Part shown: piece after piece, positions 7,957 to 16,243 of the stretch
Layout of the letters: every line of letters starts with the position of its first letter
How positions within the stretch are numbered: the stretch's first letter is position 1
Origin: JAGLTN01 sp023135255
GTDB lineage: Bacteria > Planctomycetota > Phycisphaerae > Sedimentisphaerales > Anaerobacaceae
Assembly: GCA_030639495.1 (NCBI GenBank)
Contig: DAOWCP010000037.1
Span: forward strand, 1 to 21,515
Direction of reading: 5' to 3'
Length of the DNA: 21,515 bases
Position numbers and translations under genes: made by a program
Notes under the pieces: generated by a model
The model's database searches: none
Told to the model about the DNA's origin: nothing
Seen by the model: only the letters and a program-made list of their open reading frames with translations

Positions 7957-9801
7957 TCAGCGACACACACGGAATCCAACATTGTGGAACATGCCGTACG
8001 GATTGGCGTACCTCTGGTCCGAAACCTTACACTCTTCCTCACCGTTGTACCAACTACCGCCGCGGAGGACGCGATAACGCGGATCGTATGTATACCAGCT
8101 ATCTGTCCACTCCATCACATTGCCCGCCATGTCATTCATACCATAGCCATAAGACAAGTAACGATTAACCGGAGTCGTATAAGGATACTCGCGCATATTA
8201 AGCGGGTTAACGAAACCATAATTAGCCATGGTCTGGTCAATACTTGCCCCACAGCCATAAATATAACTGCCGGAATAACCCGCCACCGCCTGCCACTGCC
8301 ATTCCGTAGGCAATCGATAGCCATAGTAATTACAATATGCAACTGCGCCGTACCAGCTAACCTCAACAACAGGATGGTTGCTCATGTCAACATCATTACC
8401 ATTTTCATCCTGATTGATACGAGCATGAAACGCCTCGCCGCTATAGGTAATCTGACTAAAAGACGAAGCTGCTTCTGTCTCAAAATAATTAACACCCTCA
8501 AAATCTGCTCCATCATTTGAGCCGATTGCACCATATACTCTGTTATCTGCCCAGACTTCAATGTCACCAGAAGCAAGTGCCGCATTGAGAAACTGGCAGT
8601 AAAGCTTATTGGTAATTTCATATTTGCTCATTTCGCCATTAAAGGGCTCATGCCCAGGCACACCCGAGGTGCTAATATACACCCATGTAATATCTGGAAC
8701 AGCCGGGTCACAGCCAAGCGAAACTACAAGATCAACCGCTTCACCCGCTACCAACAATTCTCCCGCCGTTGGATCCTGACTTATAACAATACCTCCATCA
8801 ACCGTAGTACTGTATTCTTCCGTCACAGCACCAACCATAAAACGAGAGCTGATTATAACCGCCTCCGCAGCAGAGCGAGACATGCCCGCCACATCAGGAA
8901 TTGGCAACGCCGCCCCATTACGACAAACACGAAATCCTATAACATTGCTCCTGCTGCCAGGACTAATGCTGCTCCAATACAAAACCCTGCAATTCTCCTC
9001 GCCGCTATTCCAACCGCCGCCCCGAACAATGTAAGAACTGCCCGTAGTACTACCTGTCCACTCCTCCACATTGCCTGCCATGTCATTCAAACCATAGCCA
9101 TAAGACGAGTAACGAGTAACCGAACTCGTATATGGATAATTTGATAGCCCACGAGGATTATTAGAATTATAATTTGCCCTGCTCGAATCAATAGACGCCC
9201 CGCACCCATAATTATAACTGCCGTCATAGTCAGCCACTCCCTGCCATTCCCCAGTTCTGGGTAGCTTATAGCCATAGTAATTGCAAAATGCAGCACTGCC
9301 ATACCAGCTCACATTAACCACCGGGTGACAGCTCATATCAACATCAATACCATTATCGTCACTGCGACTGCGAACACTAAAAAACCCGTCGCTATAACTG
9401 ATCTGACCATACGAACTCGCTTCATAGGTATCAAAATAAAGATCATCTACAAAATCTGTCCCACCATTCCAGCCCCTCGCGCCATAGACCCTGTTACCTG
9501 CCCCGACTACAATGTCACCAGAAGCTAAAGCAGCATTGAGAAATCGGCAATACTGACCATTGGTCGTTTCGTATTTGCTCATTTCGCCATTAAAACTACC
9601 ATCGCCAGATATAGCAACCCAGACCATGCTATGCGGATCATCAGAGATCCCCTCGTCCAACCATTGCGACACAAACACCGCAAAATCCCTAAAGTCAACC
9701 TTGCAATCTCCCGTAACATCCATCGAAGGACAAGCCGAAAAACCAGCCTCACTTAAAAACATCATTAATAAGATAACTACCAGAATTGCTGCTTTTTTCA
9801 T
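7957..9801 (-). CDS. Secreted dockerin-like / tandem FGE (SUMF1)-like / PASTA protein
   Basis: 614 residues from the ATG at 9801, preferred over an upstream GTG (9858) because GGAGAT lies 6 nt before it and a clean signal peptide follows (MKKAAILVV...GFSA). Mature protein: a half-dockerin calcium-loop motif (about 26-50, DVTGDCKVDFRDFAVF), an FGE-sulfatase-like domain (about 58-294), a PASTA-like segment (about 298-365, PDVAGMSRSAAEAVI), and a second FGE-like domain (about 375-614). Each FGE-like half has NGEMSKYE, HPVV.VSWYGA, NDMAGNV.EWT and a terminal GFRVCR. True formylglycine generators have two close cysteines after RGGSW. Here RGGGWNSGEENC and RGGSWYNGEEEC keep only the second, so sulfatase activation is unlikely. 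A binding or structural extracellular role is more probable. It has its own predicted promoter and stands apart from the pyr operon. Confidence 0.9.
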   Translation of the reverse strand: MKKAAILVVILLMMFLSEAGFSACPSMDVTGDCKVDFRDFAVFVSQWLDEGISDDPHSMVWVAISGDGSFNGEMSKYETTNGQYCRFLNAALASGDIVVGAGNRVYGARGWNGGTDFVDDLYFDTYEASSYGQISYSDGFFSVRSRSDDNGIDVDMSCHPVVNVSWYGSAAFCNYYGYKLPRTGEWQGVADYDGSYNYGCGASIDSSRANYNSNNPRGLSNYPYTSSVTRYSSYGYGLNDMAGNVEEWTGSTTGSSYIVRGGGWNSGEENCRVLYWSSISPGSRSNVIGFRVCRNGAALPIPDVAGMSRSAAEAVIISSRFMVGAVTEEYSTTVDGGIVISQDPTAGELLVAGEAVDLVVSLGCDPAVPDITWVYISTSGVPGHEPFNGEMSKYEITNKLYCQFLNAALASGDIEVWADNRVYGAIGSNDGADFEGVNYFETEAASSFSQITYSGEAFHARINQDENGNDVDMSNHPVVEVSWYGAVAYCNYYGYRLPTEWQWQAVAGYSGSYIYGCGASIDQTMANYGFVNPLNMREYPYTTPVNRYLSYGYGMNDMAGNVMEWTDSWYTYDPRYRVLRGGSWYNGEEECKVSDQRYANPYGMFHNVGFRVCR

Positions 9802-9890
9802 CGCATAATCTCCAACAAGATTACTTCTAAAAAAATACTTAAATTTTAGAGAAAGCACAACCAGCTTTCACCTCCGCTCGAAACGTCAGA

Positions 9891-9919
9891 ATCATACCAC
9901 AATACGTCCTATAATACAA
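9891..9919 (-). promoter_or_regulatory. Candidate promoter of the FGE-like gene
   Basis: On the minus strand, TTGTAT (9919-9914), a 17-bp spacer and TATGAT (9896-9891, five of six matches to the -10 consensus) precede the gene. The predicted start near 9884 would give an untranslated leader of about 80 nt. The -35 match is poor, so this is tentative. Confidence 0.4.
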
Positions 9920-10016
9920 CTAAAATCTACTTTCATCCCTACCCCTAACCCCTTTTTACCTGCCTCGATGTAGTTTCATGCGAAGGCAAAGCATCTTTTC
10001 TTCATATCCTTTCAAT

Positions 10017-10032
10017 CCCGATGCACATCGGG
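10017..10032. repeat. GC-rich inverted repeat in the intergenic region
   Basis: CCCGATG-CA-CATCGGG, a perfect 7-bp inverted repeat, or a 6-bp stem with a 4-nt loop. It stands out in AT-rich surroundings. No U-tract follows on either strand, so it is not a standard intrinsic terminator. It could be a protein operator or part of a dispersed palindromic element. Confidence 0.5.
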
Positions 10033-10088
10033 GTTCATGGTGAAAAAAACCACCTCTTAATCCAACTAATCCTGCTTCAATACTCTTC

Positions 10089-10188
10089 AAATCCCAGCCG
10101 AAAACAAAAATTCAGCCCAGATTACACCCAAAAAAACACAAAAAAACCGTTATTTTCTGTTATTTTTCGCAAAAAAAAAGGGAAAAAA
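10089..10188. repeat. ~100-nt AT-rich direct repeat, right copy
   Basis: Partner of 7811-7910, same strand and same block order. The best-matching section begins at AAAAACCGTTATTTT (10142) and runs through the A-run to GGGAAAAAA (10188). On the minus strand this copy contains two near-tandem AAAATAAC(A/G)G units. It lies about 290 nt upstream of the FGE-like start and about 200 nt upstream of the hybrid kinase. Confidence 0.55.
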
Positions 10189-10383
10189 CCGGAAAAAAGC
10201 TCTTCTGTGTTAATTGACCACTTATTATCGTCGATACTTCACAGTAGATGCTCTGGATGGGGTTAATTGTAAGTTTGCATCGCAGCATTGCAGGTGTGAT
10301 ATGTGACAGAGTAAGCGTTAAGAACAAAGCCCAAAAGCAGTATTTATGAGAAGTTAAGACAATTGTATTAGAAAGAAATACAG

Positions 10384-13300
10384 ATGTTCAAAAAAAGTAG
10401 AATATTGGTAGTTGGGCTTGCGATATGTGTCTTTTCTTCGGGCTTTGCCTTAGCTGATGAGACCAGGACATACAAGATCGGTGTGTTGGCCAAGAGGAGC
10501 ACAGAGAGATGTCTGGCCAAATGGACAGCGACGGCGGATTATCTGACTGATACGGTTGATGATGCCGACTTTGAGATTGTGCCCCTGGGCTATGAGCAGA
10601 TATATTCAGCAGTCGGAGCAGGTGAGGTTGATTTTGTTATCGCAACCCCCTCTTTTTATGTCGGTCTGGAATTACGCCACAACGTAAGCAGGATTGCGAC
10701 ATTAAAGAATCTTGTCAGTGACGGTAAAAGTACTACTGTCTTCGGCGGGGTGATTTTCTGCAGGGCGGACAGACAGGATATCCGTAAAATTAGTAACCTG
10801 AAGAACAAAACATTTATGGCAGTTGAGGAAACTTCTTTTGGCGGCTGGCAAACGGCCTGGCGCGAATTGAAAAGCCGGGGCATTAACCCACATAAAGATT
10901 TTGCGGATCTACAGTTCGGCGGCACTCACGATGCAGTCGTCTACGCAGTCGCTGACGGCAGAGTCGATGCGGGTACGGTAAGGACAGATACGCTTGAAAG
11001 AATGACTGAAGAGGGCAGAATCAATCTTAGTGATTTCAGAATTATTTTTGGCTGTGATGAACATGAGCATTACCACGTATACTCAACACAGACCGGGCAA
11101 GTGCAAGCTGAAGATTTTCCCTTAGTTCACAGCACCCGTCTGTATCCTGAATGGTCTTTTGCAAAAATACTTGAAACGGATGATGGAATAGCTGAAAAAG
11201 TATCGGCTGCATTATTGTCGATGTCAGATGAAAGTGCTGCTGCAAAGACCGCTAAATGTGCAGGCTGGACGATTCCCTATAATTATTCGCCAGTTCACGC
11301 CTGTCTTAAAGAGCTTCGGGTAGCCCCTTATGAAAACTATGACAGGATAACCGCCTCAGAGCTAATTGAGCATTATTGGCACTGGATGCTGGGAATTGTT
11401 TGTGTTTTTGGGATGATCATTATCTTTGCAGGTTATATATTAAGATTGAACAGGAAGTTGGCTAAATCCATCACTGAGCGCGAACAATCTGAATTGAAAT
11501 TCAGAACGCTGTATGAATCATCCAGCGATGCGGTGATGCTGCTGGATGAGAAAGGCTTTTTCGATTGCAACGGGGCAACAGTGAAGATATTCGGCTGTAA
11601 GGTTAAAGAGGAGTTTTGCGGCAAACACCCCTCAGAGCTGTCACCGGCAACTCAGCCTTGCGGCACTGACTCTATGGTGTTGTCCAACCAGCAAATTGCT
11701 GCTGCGATAAATACCGGCTCCAATCAATTCGAATGGGTTCACAAGAAAATCGATGGAACGGAATTTTCCGCTGATGTATTGCTAAATACTATGGTATTGA
11801 ACGGGAAAAAAGTTATCCAGGCTGTGGTGCGTGACATTACCAAGCGCAAACAGGCCGATGAGGCAATCTATGCGGCCAATCAACAGCTTAATGCAAGTAA
11901 TCAACAACTCAGGGCGCAAGAACAACAATTGAAAGCTGCAAATCGGCAGGCCGAAACAGCAAAGCTGGCTATTGATAAGGAAAATGCAAAACTAACGGCG
12001 ATGATTTCGGGAATGGATGAAGGTGTAGTCTTCGCAAACACTGACAATGAAATTATCGAAGTCAACGACTACTTCTGTCGGTTTGTGAACACGCCGCGAG
12101 AGAAAATTATTGGTAAAAAAATTGAAGATTTCCACCAAGGTAAAATTCTAAAACACGTCCAAAAACTGATAGATAAATTTCGCAGGAATATACATTCTGA
12201 ACCTTTTGTCATTCAACGTGAAATCGGCAGCACTGAAGTAATTCTGCGAATGCAGCCGATTTACCGGGATAATCGCTACGATGGTGTGCTGCTTAATGTT
12301 ATCAATGTTACCGAACTTGTGCAGGCACGTAAGCAAGCGGAGATGGCTAATCAGGCCAAGAGTGAGTTTCTTGCCAATATGAGCCATGAGATTCGTACGC
12401 CGATGAATGCGATTGTAGGATTCAGCGACTTGCTGGCAGACAGTAATCTTACCAAAGGGCAAAAAGCCGATGTTAATACTATCCGGGATTCGGCAAAGAA
12501 TTTACTGAATCTGATAAATGATATTTTGGATTTTTCAAAGATCGAAGCAGGTCAGCTCGACACAGAGATGATTGACTGCTCGTTAGGCGATATCCTTAAT
12601 TCCATCGAATCAATGATGAAGCCCTTGGCGGAGAAGAAATCTCTTGATTTTAAGATCATTGAAAGCAACGGTCTGCCCACACAAATACGCAGCGATCCTA
12701 CTCGTCTGCACCAGTGCTTAATCAACCTTATTAATAATGCTGTTAAATTCACAGAACAGGGACATGTGTATTTAAATATTTTCTTAGAAGACAGGAATAA
12801 TCAACCATATATCCGTTTCGATATTAAGGATACCGGTATTGGTATTCCAACAGATAAACAGAATGCAATATTTGAAGCGTTCACGCAGGCAGATGGAAGC
12901 ACAACCCGCAAATACGGCGGCACAGGATTAGGGTTGGCTATTACAAAACAGTTGACAGAGCTTCTCGGTGGTGAACTTACTTTAACAAGCGAAGTTGGTA
13001 AAGGTTCAACGTTCTCACTTATAATACCAGCGGGTGTTGATGTGACAAAACAACCCTTTTTAGACAGGTATAATATAGCAGAGATGTTGAAGCATGAATA
13101 CGACAAATCAAAACAGGTCAAATTTTCCGGTAACTGCCTGGTTGCTGAAGATGTTGTAGTTAACCAGATGGTTATCAAACGGATGCTGGAGAAAGCGGGA
13201 GTTGAAGTAACGATTACCAATGATGGTAAAGAAGCTCTCCGGCAAGCTCAGAGTAAATCATTTGATCTGATTTTCATGGATATACAGATGCCGAATATGA

Positions 13301-13950
13301 ACGGTTATGAAGCTACTGAGGCACTTAGAAAATCAGGAGTAACAACACCGGTAGTAGCACTGACCGCCAATGCGATGAAAGGCGATGAGGAGAAGTGTTT
13401 TGAAGCGGGCTGTGATGACTACCTGGCTAAGCCAATAGATCGCAAAAGACTCTTTGAAATACTTAAAAAGTATTTATCACCAACTTCTCAGGCTACAGAG
13501 AGTTCAGTGGTGGAAAATATCGATACTGTCAAAAATGAAGTTGACGAACTTAGTCAATCCATCTGTGATGCCGCATCGCAAAACGATGAAAAAATTATTG
13601 ATTGGTCCGAGCTCATGGAACGTATGGGTAACGATGAAGGCCTCATTAAAGATGTCATAGATGTATGGCTGGTGGAAACCCCAATACGCATATTGGCATT
13701 GGGCGAAGCGGTAAAAGCTGTAAAAGTGGAAGAAATCTCTTTACATGCCCATGCGATAAAAGGCTCAGCAGCGACTATCAGTGCTAAGAGTTTAGCCCAG
13801 GCAGCTTTTCAACTTGAGATCGCCGGTAAGGAAGGAAAGCTGGAAAACGCTGAAATAATATTTGCCAATATACAGACCGAATTTGAAAAGTTAAAATCAT
13901 TTTTATCGCAATCGAACTGGGTGGAAACAGCAAAACAACGGGGAGCATAA
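10384..13950 (+). CDS. Hybrid sensor histidine kinase with PhnD-like sensor, REC and HPt domains
   Basis: 1188 residues carrying a whole phosphorelay. A signal peptide (1-24) leads to a periplasmic PhnD-type binding domain (about 29-310; YKIGVLAKRSTERCLAKW, GEVDFVIATPSFYV), the fold of phosphonate-binding proteins that also occurs in sensors such as TtrS. A transmembrane helix (about 334-354) is followed by PAS 1 (about 370-490), a Q/N-rich coiled coil (about 493-537), PAS 2 (about 537-640), HisKA with H668 (MSHEIRTPMNA), HATPase (about 770-890, N-box NLINNAVKF), a receiver (about 915-1035, phosphoacceptor D966) and a C-terminal HPt domain with H1123 (AHAIKGSAA). All phosphotransfer residues are present. 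The expected flow is H668 to D966 to H1123 and then to the receiver of the next gene, 20 nt downstream. The ligand is unknown; a small anion is a guess from the PhnD fold. Confidence 0.95.
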   Translation: MFKKSRILVVGLAICVFSSGFALADETRTYKIGVLAKRSTERCLAKWTATADYLTDTVDDADFEIVPLGYEQIYSAVGAGEVDFVIATPSFYVGLELRHNVSRIATLKNLVSDGKSTTVFGGVIFCRADRQDIRKISNLKNKTFMAVEETSFGGWQTAWRELKSRGINPHKDFADLQFGGTHDAVVYAVADGRVDAGTVRTDTLERMTEEGRINLSDFRIIFGCDEHEHYHVYSTQTGQVQAEDFPLVHSTRLYPEWSFAKILETDDGIAEKVSAALLSMSDESAAAKTAKCAGWTIPYNYSPVHACLKELRVAPYENYDRITASELIEHYWHWMLGIVCVFGMIIIFAGYILRLNRKLAKSITEREQSELKFRTLYESSSDAVMLLDEKGFFDCNGATVKIFGCKVKEEFCGKHPSELSPATQPCGTDSMVLSNQQIAAAINTGSNQFEWVHKKIDGTEFSADVLLNTMVLNGKKVIQAVVRDITKRKQADEAIYAANQQLNASNQQLRAQEQQLKAANRQAETAKLAIDKENAKLTAMISGMDEGVVFANTDNEIIEVNDYFCRFVNTPREKIIGKKIEDFHQGKILKHVQKLIDKFRRNIHSEPFVIQREIGSTEVILRMQPIYRDNRYDGVLLNVINVTELVQARKQAEMANQAKSEFLANMSHEIRTPMNAIVGFSDLLADSNLTKGQKADVNTIRDSAKNLLNLINDILDFSKIEAGQLDTEMIDCSLGDILNSIESMMKPLAEKKSLDFKIIESNGLPTQIRSDPTRLHQCLINLINNAVKFTEQGHVYLNIFLEDRNNQPYIRFDIKDTGIGIPTDKQNAIFEAFTQADGSTTRKYGGTGLGLAITKQLTELLGGELTLTSEVGKGSTFSLIIPAGVDVTKQPFLDRYNIAEMLKHEYDKSKQVKFSGNCLVAEDVVVNQMVIKRMLEKAGVEVTITNDGKEALRQAQSKSFDLIFMDIQMPNMNGYEATEALRKSGVTTPVVALTANAMKGDEEKCFEAGCDDYLAKPIDRKRLFEILKKYLSPTSQATESSVVENIDTVKNEVDELSQSICDAASQNDEKIIDWSELMERMGNDEGLIKDVIDVWLVETPIRILALGEAVKAVKVEEISLHAHAIKGSAATISAKSLAQAAFQLEIAGKEGKLENAEIIFANIQTEFEKLKSFLSQSNWVETAKQRGA

Positions 13951-13970
13951 AAAAGAATACGGGAAATACT

Positions 13971-15581
13971 ATGAATAGTAAAAAAACCCGAAAAATATTA
14001 GCAGTTGATGATGAGCAGACAAATCTGATTCTGCTTTCAAGACTTTTGGGGAAAATGGGGATAGTTGTATTGCCGGCTAAGGATGCATTAGCTGGGATGC
14101 AAATAGCAATTAATGAAAAGCCGGATTTGATTTTGTTAGATATAATGATGCCTGAAATAAATGGCTTTGAGATGTGCAGGAGGCTTAAGGCAAATAGTGA
14201 AACGTCTTCTATACCAGTAATATTTATTTCTGCAAAATCGCAAACTTCTGACAAAATAGAAGGATTAGAAATTGGAGGTGTCGATTATATTACAAAACCT
14301 TTCGATATGGGAGAACTTAAGGCGCGTGTATCAAATACGTTAAAAACTTTAGAATTAGAAGAGAAAATCTTATCGCTTGCAAATACCGATGAGCTAACAG
14401 GTTTGCCTAATCGCAGGAGATTTTTTGATATTCTTGAAAGAGAATTGCATTATGTCAAAATTAAAAACAAACCTTTGGCTGTAGCCATGATTGATATTGA
14501 TCATTTTAAAAATGTAAATGATACCTATGGCCACCTTGATGGTGATGCTGTCCTGAGGCAAATGGGAAAGGTCCTGCAGGAAAATATGTATCCTCTTGAT
14601 GTTGTTGCACGATACGGCGGGGAAGAATTTATTGTAATAATGCCTGAAACTTCATTAACTAAGGCTACTCAGGCAGCTAACAGACTTTGTACAATAATAG
14701 ACGGATTACAGTGGGAAATTTCTAATAAGCAAATCTCGGTTACTGTAAGTATAGGTTTGACAGGAGTAGACAGCAAAAATTTATCGGATATCAATAGTCT
14801 TGTAAAAAAAGCTGATACTGCACTCTATTCAGCAAAAAACAAGGGAAGAAACTGTGTGGTGTGTTGGGAAGAAATCAAAGACGATAGTGACAATAAAGAA
14901 GAAAATGTTTGTGATGGGACTTATAATGAATTGCAAAACAAAATTGTTTTGTTAATAAAACAATTACATCAACAGGCCTTTGGAACAATATCAGCTTTTA
15001 TCAAGGCTATGGATATGATAATCGAGGATCCATATTTAGTTCAGCACGGACGCAACGTAAAGGCTTATTCTCTGGCTATAGCGGAAGAAATGGAGTTGTC
15101 TGATGAGTTAAAGCAACACATTGGTACCGCAGCCTCACTTGCGGATTTAGGTAAAATGGTTATCCCAAAACGTATTCTGAAAAAAAAGACACCTTTAACG
15201 GATGTTGAATGGGAAACTGTCAGGCAACACCCTCTTGTCGCGGCAAAGATTCTGGAACACATCGAATCTTTTGATTTGGAAATCCAGTTTATAATGCACC
15301 ACCATGAAAAATTTGATGGTAGTGGCTATCCCAACGGTCTCAAAGGGAAAGAGATACCAATTGGGGCACGTATTCTATCTGTAGCAGATGCTGTTGATGC
15401 GATGACCTCGGAACGTGAATATCAAAGTGCATTTTCGATTGAAGAGGCTTTAAAAGAGATTGTTGCTTGTTCAGGAACACAATTTGATCCCGATATTGTC
15501 GATGCTTTTCAAAAGGCCTACCAAAAGCATAAAACGCAGTGGCCATTATCGAAACAAGTTTGTTTATCTTATTCTTCATAA
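13971..15581 (+). CDS. REC-GGDEF-HD-GYP c-di-GMP response regulator
   Basis: 536 residues. The receiver (1-120) has D13/D14 and phosphoacceptor D57. The GGDEF domain (about 135-300) has an intact active-site GGEEF at 216-220 plus DELTGLPNRR and DIDHFKNVND, so diguanylate cyclase activity is expected. The inhibitory RxxD position five residues before GGEEF reads YPLD, so classical I-site feedback is probably lost. The C-terminal domain (about 340-520) is HD-GYP-like: HHHEKFDGSGYP (443-454) and VADAVDAMTS are intact, but the HD motif reads SLADLGK, with A391 replacing the metal-ligand histidine. Phosphodiesterase activity is therefore doubtful. It directly follows the hybrid kinase (20-nt gap), so its receiver is the likely target of that kinase's HPt domain. 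The net output is probably c-di-GMP synthesis (inference). Confidence 0.95.
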   Translation: MNSKKTRKILAVDDEQTNLILLSRLLGKMGIVVLPAKDALAGMQIAINEKPDLILLDIMMPEINGFEMCRRLKANSETSSIPVIFISAKSQTSDKIEGLEIGGVDYITKPFDMGELKARVSNTLKTLELEEKILSLANTDELTGLPNRRRFFDILERELHYVKIKNKPLAVAMIDIDHFKNVNDTYGHLDGDAVLRQMGKVLQENMYPLDVVARYGGEEFIVIMPETSLTKATQAANRLCTIIDGLQWEISNKQISVTVSIGLTGVDSKNLSDINSLVKKADTALYSAKNKGRNCVVCWEEIKDDSDNKEENVCDGTYNELQNKIVLLIKQLHQQAFGTISAFIKAMDMIIEDPYLVQHGRNVKAYSLAIAEEMELSDELKQHIGTAASLADLGKMVIPKRILKKKTPLTDVEWETVRQHPLVAAKILEHIESFDLEIQFIMHHHEKFDGSGYPNGLKGKEIPIGARILSVADAVDAMTSEREYQSAFSIEEALKEIVACSGTQFDPDIVDAFQKAYQKHKTQWPLSKQVCLSYSS

Positions 15582-15648
15582 ACACATGCCGTATCTCAAT
15601 ATACAAGGTTTGGCAAATCTCTCATTTTTATCGGAGCAAACGGTTGAT

Positions 15649-15669
15649 GGTTGCCGGCAGCAATTTTTT
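15649..15669 (+). terminator. Weak candidate terminator after the c-di-GMP regulator
   Basis: GGTTGC (15649-15654), a 5-nt loop and GCAATT (15660-15665) form a 6-bp stem with two G.U pairs, running into a T-tract up to 15669. It sits 68 nt after the stop. The stem is weak, so read-through to the small gene at 15741 is possible. Confidence 0.25.
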
Positions 15670-15740
15670 CCGCACTATTTGCCTAACTCGATCGTATTTA
15701 TTAATGTATTAATAGAGGTATTAAATTGGAGGATAGAAAA

Positions 15741-15968
15741 ATGCTGCATCTAAAGAATATATTCAGGTCAGGTCATGGAATTCATATGCCTGACAGGCAC
15801 CATATGGCGGTAAAACTTGAGCATCTCGTTCATGATGAGTCTTTTTGGGCAACGGCAGTAGCGCTGGCTTTAATAGCGATATTCATCGCAGTAGCTGTTT
15901 GGGCTACATTAACTTCTCAGCAATCGCCGAGGATAATGCCGACGCCTTATTATCCGTATGGATTCTGA
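15741..15968 (+). CDS. Small His-rich single-span membrane protein
   Basis: 75 residues from the ATG at 15741, chosen because GGAGG (15728-15732) sits 8 nt upstream. The N-terminal half is basic and rich in histidine (seven of the first 31 residues: 3, 12, 15, 20, 21, 28 and 31). One strongly hydrophobic helix follows (about 36-57, ATAVALALIAIFIAVAVWAT), then a short tail ending YYPYGF. I recognise no family. The soluble His-rich part could bind metal, and the protein could be an inner-membrane accessory or assembly factor; both are guesses. It follows the c-di-GMP regulator by 159 nt on the same strand and its 3' end overlaps a convergent small open frame by 19 bp. Confidence 0.6.
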   Translation: MLHLKNIFRSGHGIHMPDRHHMAVKLEHLVHDESFWATAVALALIAIFIAVAVWATLTSQQSPRIMPTPYYPYGF

Positions 15969-16243
15969 CGAAAAAACTTAAAAGGATTCAATGTGATGGT
16001 AGGAGAGAATGTGTATTGTGGGGGATTTTGTTTACCTGTTTTTGACAGCGACTTCAGCCGATAGGCTATAGTAGCCTTGATCGCAGGTGGGCTTCTATCC
16101 ATAAATAAAGCAATTTCGTTTCGAAAACCCGAATATGCTCTTAGAATACCACCTTGGAATTTCCTTTCCCTGTTGGCAGTGTGCCAAAAGGAAACAATCA
16201 TTTTAAACACTATCATAATGGCCGAAATTAACGATGTTTTCAT
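15950..16243 (-). CDS. Hypothetical small protein
   Basis: 97 residues from the ATG at 16243, supported by CAGGAG (16256-16251) 7 nt upstream. The N-terminus MKTSLISAIMIVFKMIVSFW is hydrophobic and could be a membrane anchor or signal. The remainder is basic (RERKFQGG, AYRLKSLSKTGKQ) with no motif I recognise. It is convergent with, and overlaps by 19 bp, the small membrane-protein gene. The good RBS and hydrophobic start favour a real gene, but the composition is unremarkable and it may be a chance frame or a decayed remnant. Confidence 0.4.
   Translation of the reverse strand: MKTSLISAIMIVFKMIVSFWHTANRERKFQGGILRAYSGFRNEIALFMDRSPPAIKATIAYRLKSLSKTGKQNPPQYTFSPTITLNPFKFFRQNPYG

Larger units (their letters stand above)
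9802..10383. other. Divergent intergenic region between FGE-like gene and hybrid kinase
   Basis: About 580 bp with no convincing gene. It holds a promoter candidate and roughly 80-nt leader for the minus-strand FGE-like gene, a GC-rich inverted repeat (10017-10032), the right copy of the AT-rich repeat (10089-10188) and presumably the promoter of the plus-strand kinase. I could not find a strong -35/-10 pair for the kinase. The FGE-like leader can fold two small hairpins (GAAAGC/GCTTTC and a TCTAAAA/TTTTAGA pair), neither diagnostic. A short plus-strand open frame at 10021-10266 is low complexity and runs through the repeat, so I do not call it a gene. Confidence 0.6.

Noticed and set aside
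7957..9801. Active formylglycine-generating enzyme for sulfatase maturation
   Set aside because: Both FGE-like halves keep only one of the paired catalytic cysteines and no sulfatase gene is in the window.
10021..10266. Plus-strand open frame upstream of the hybrid kinase
   Set aside because: Lysine/serine-rich low-complexity translation through a palindrome and an AT-rich repeat, with no RBS.
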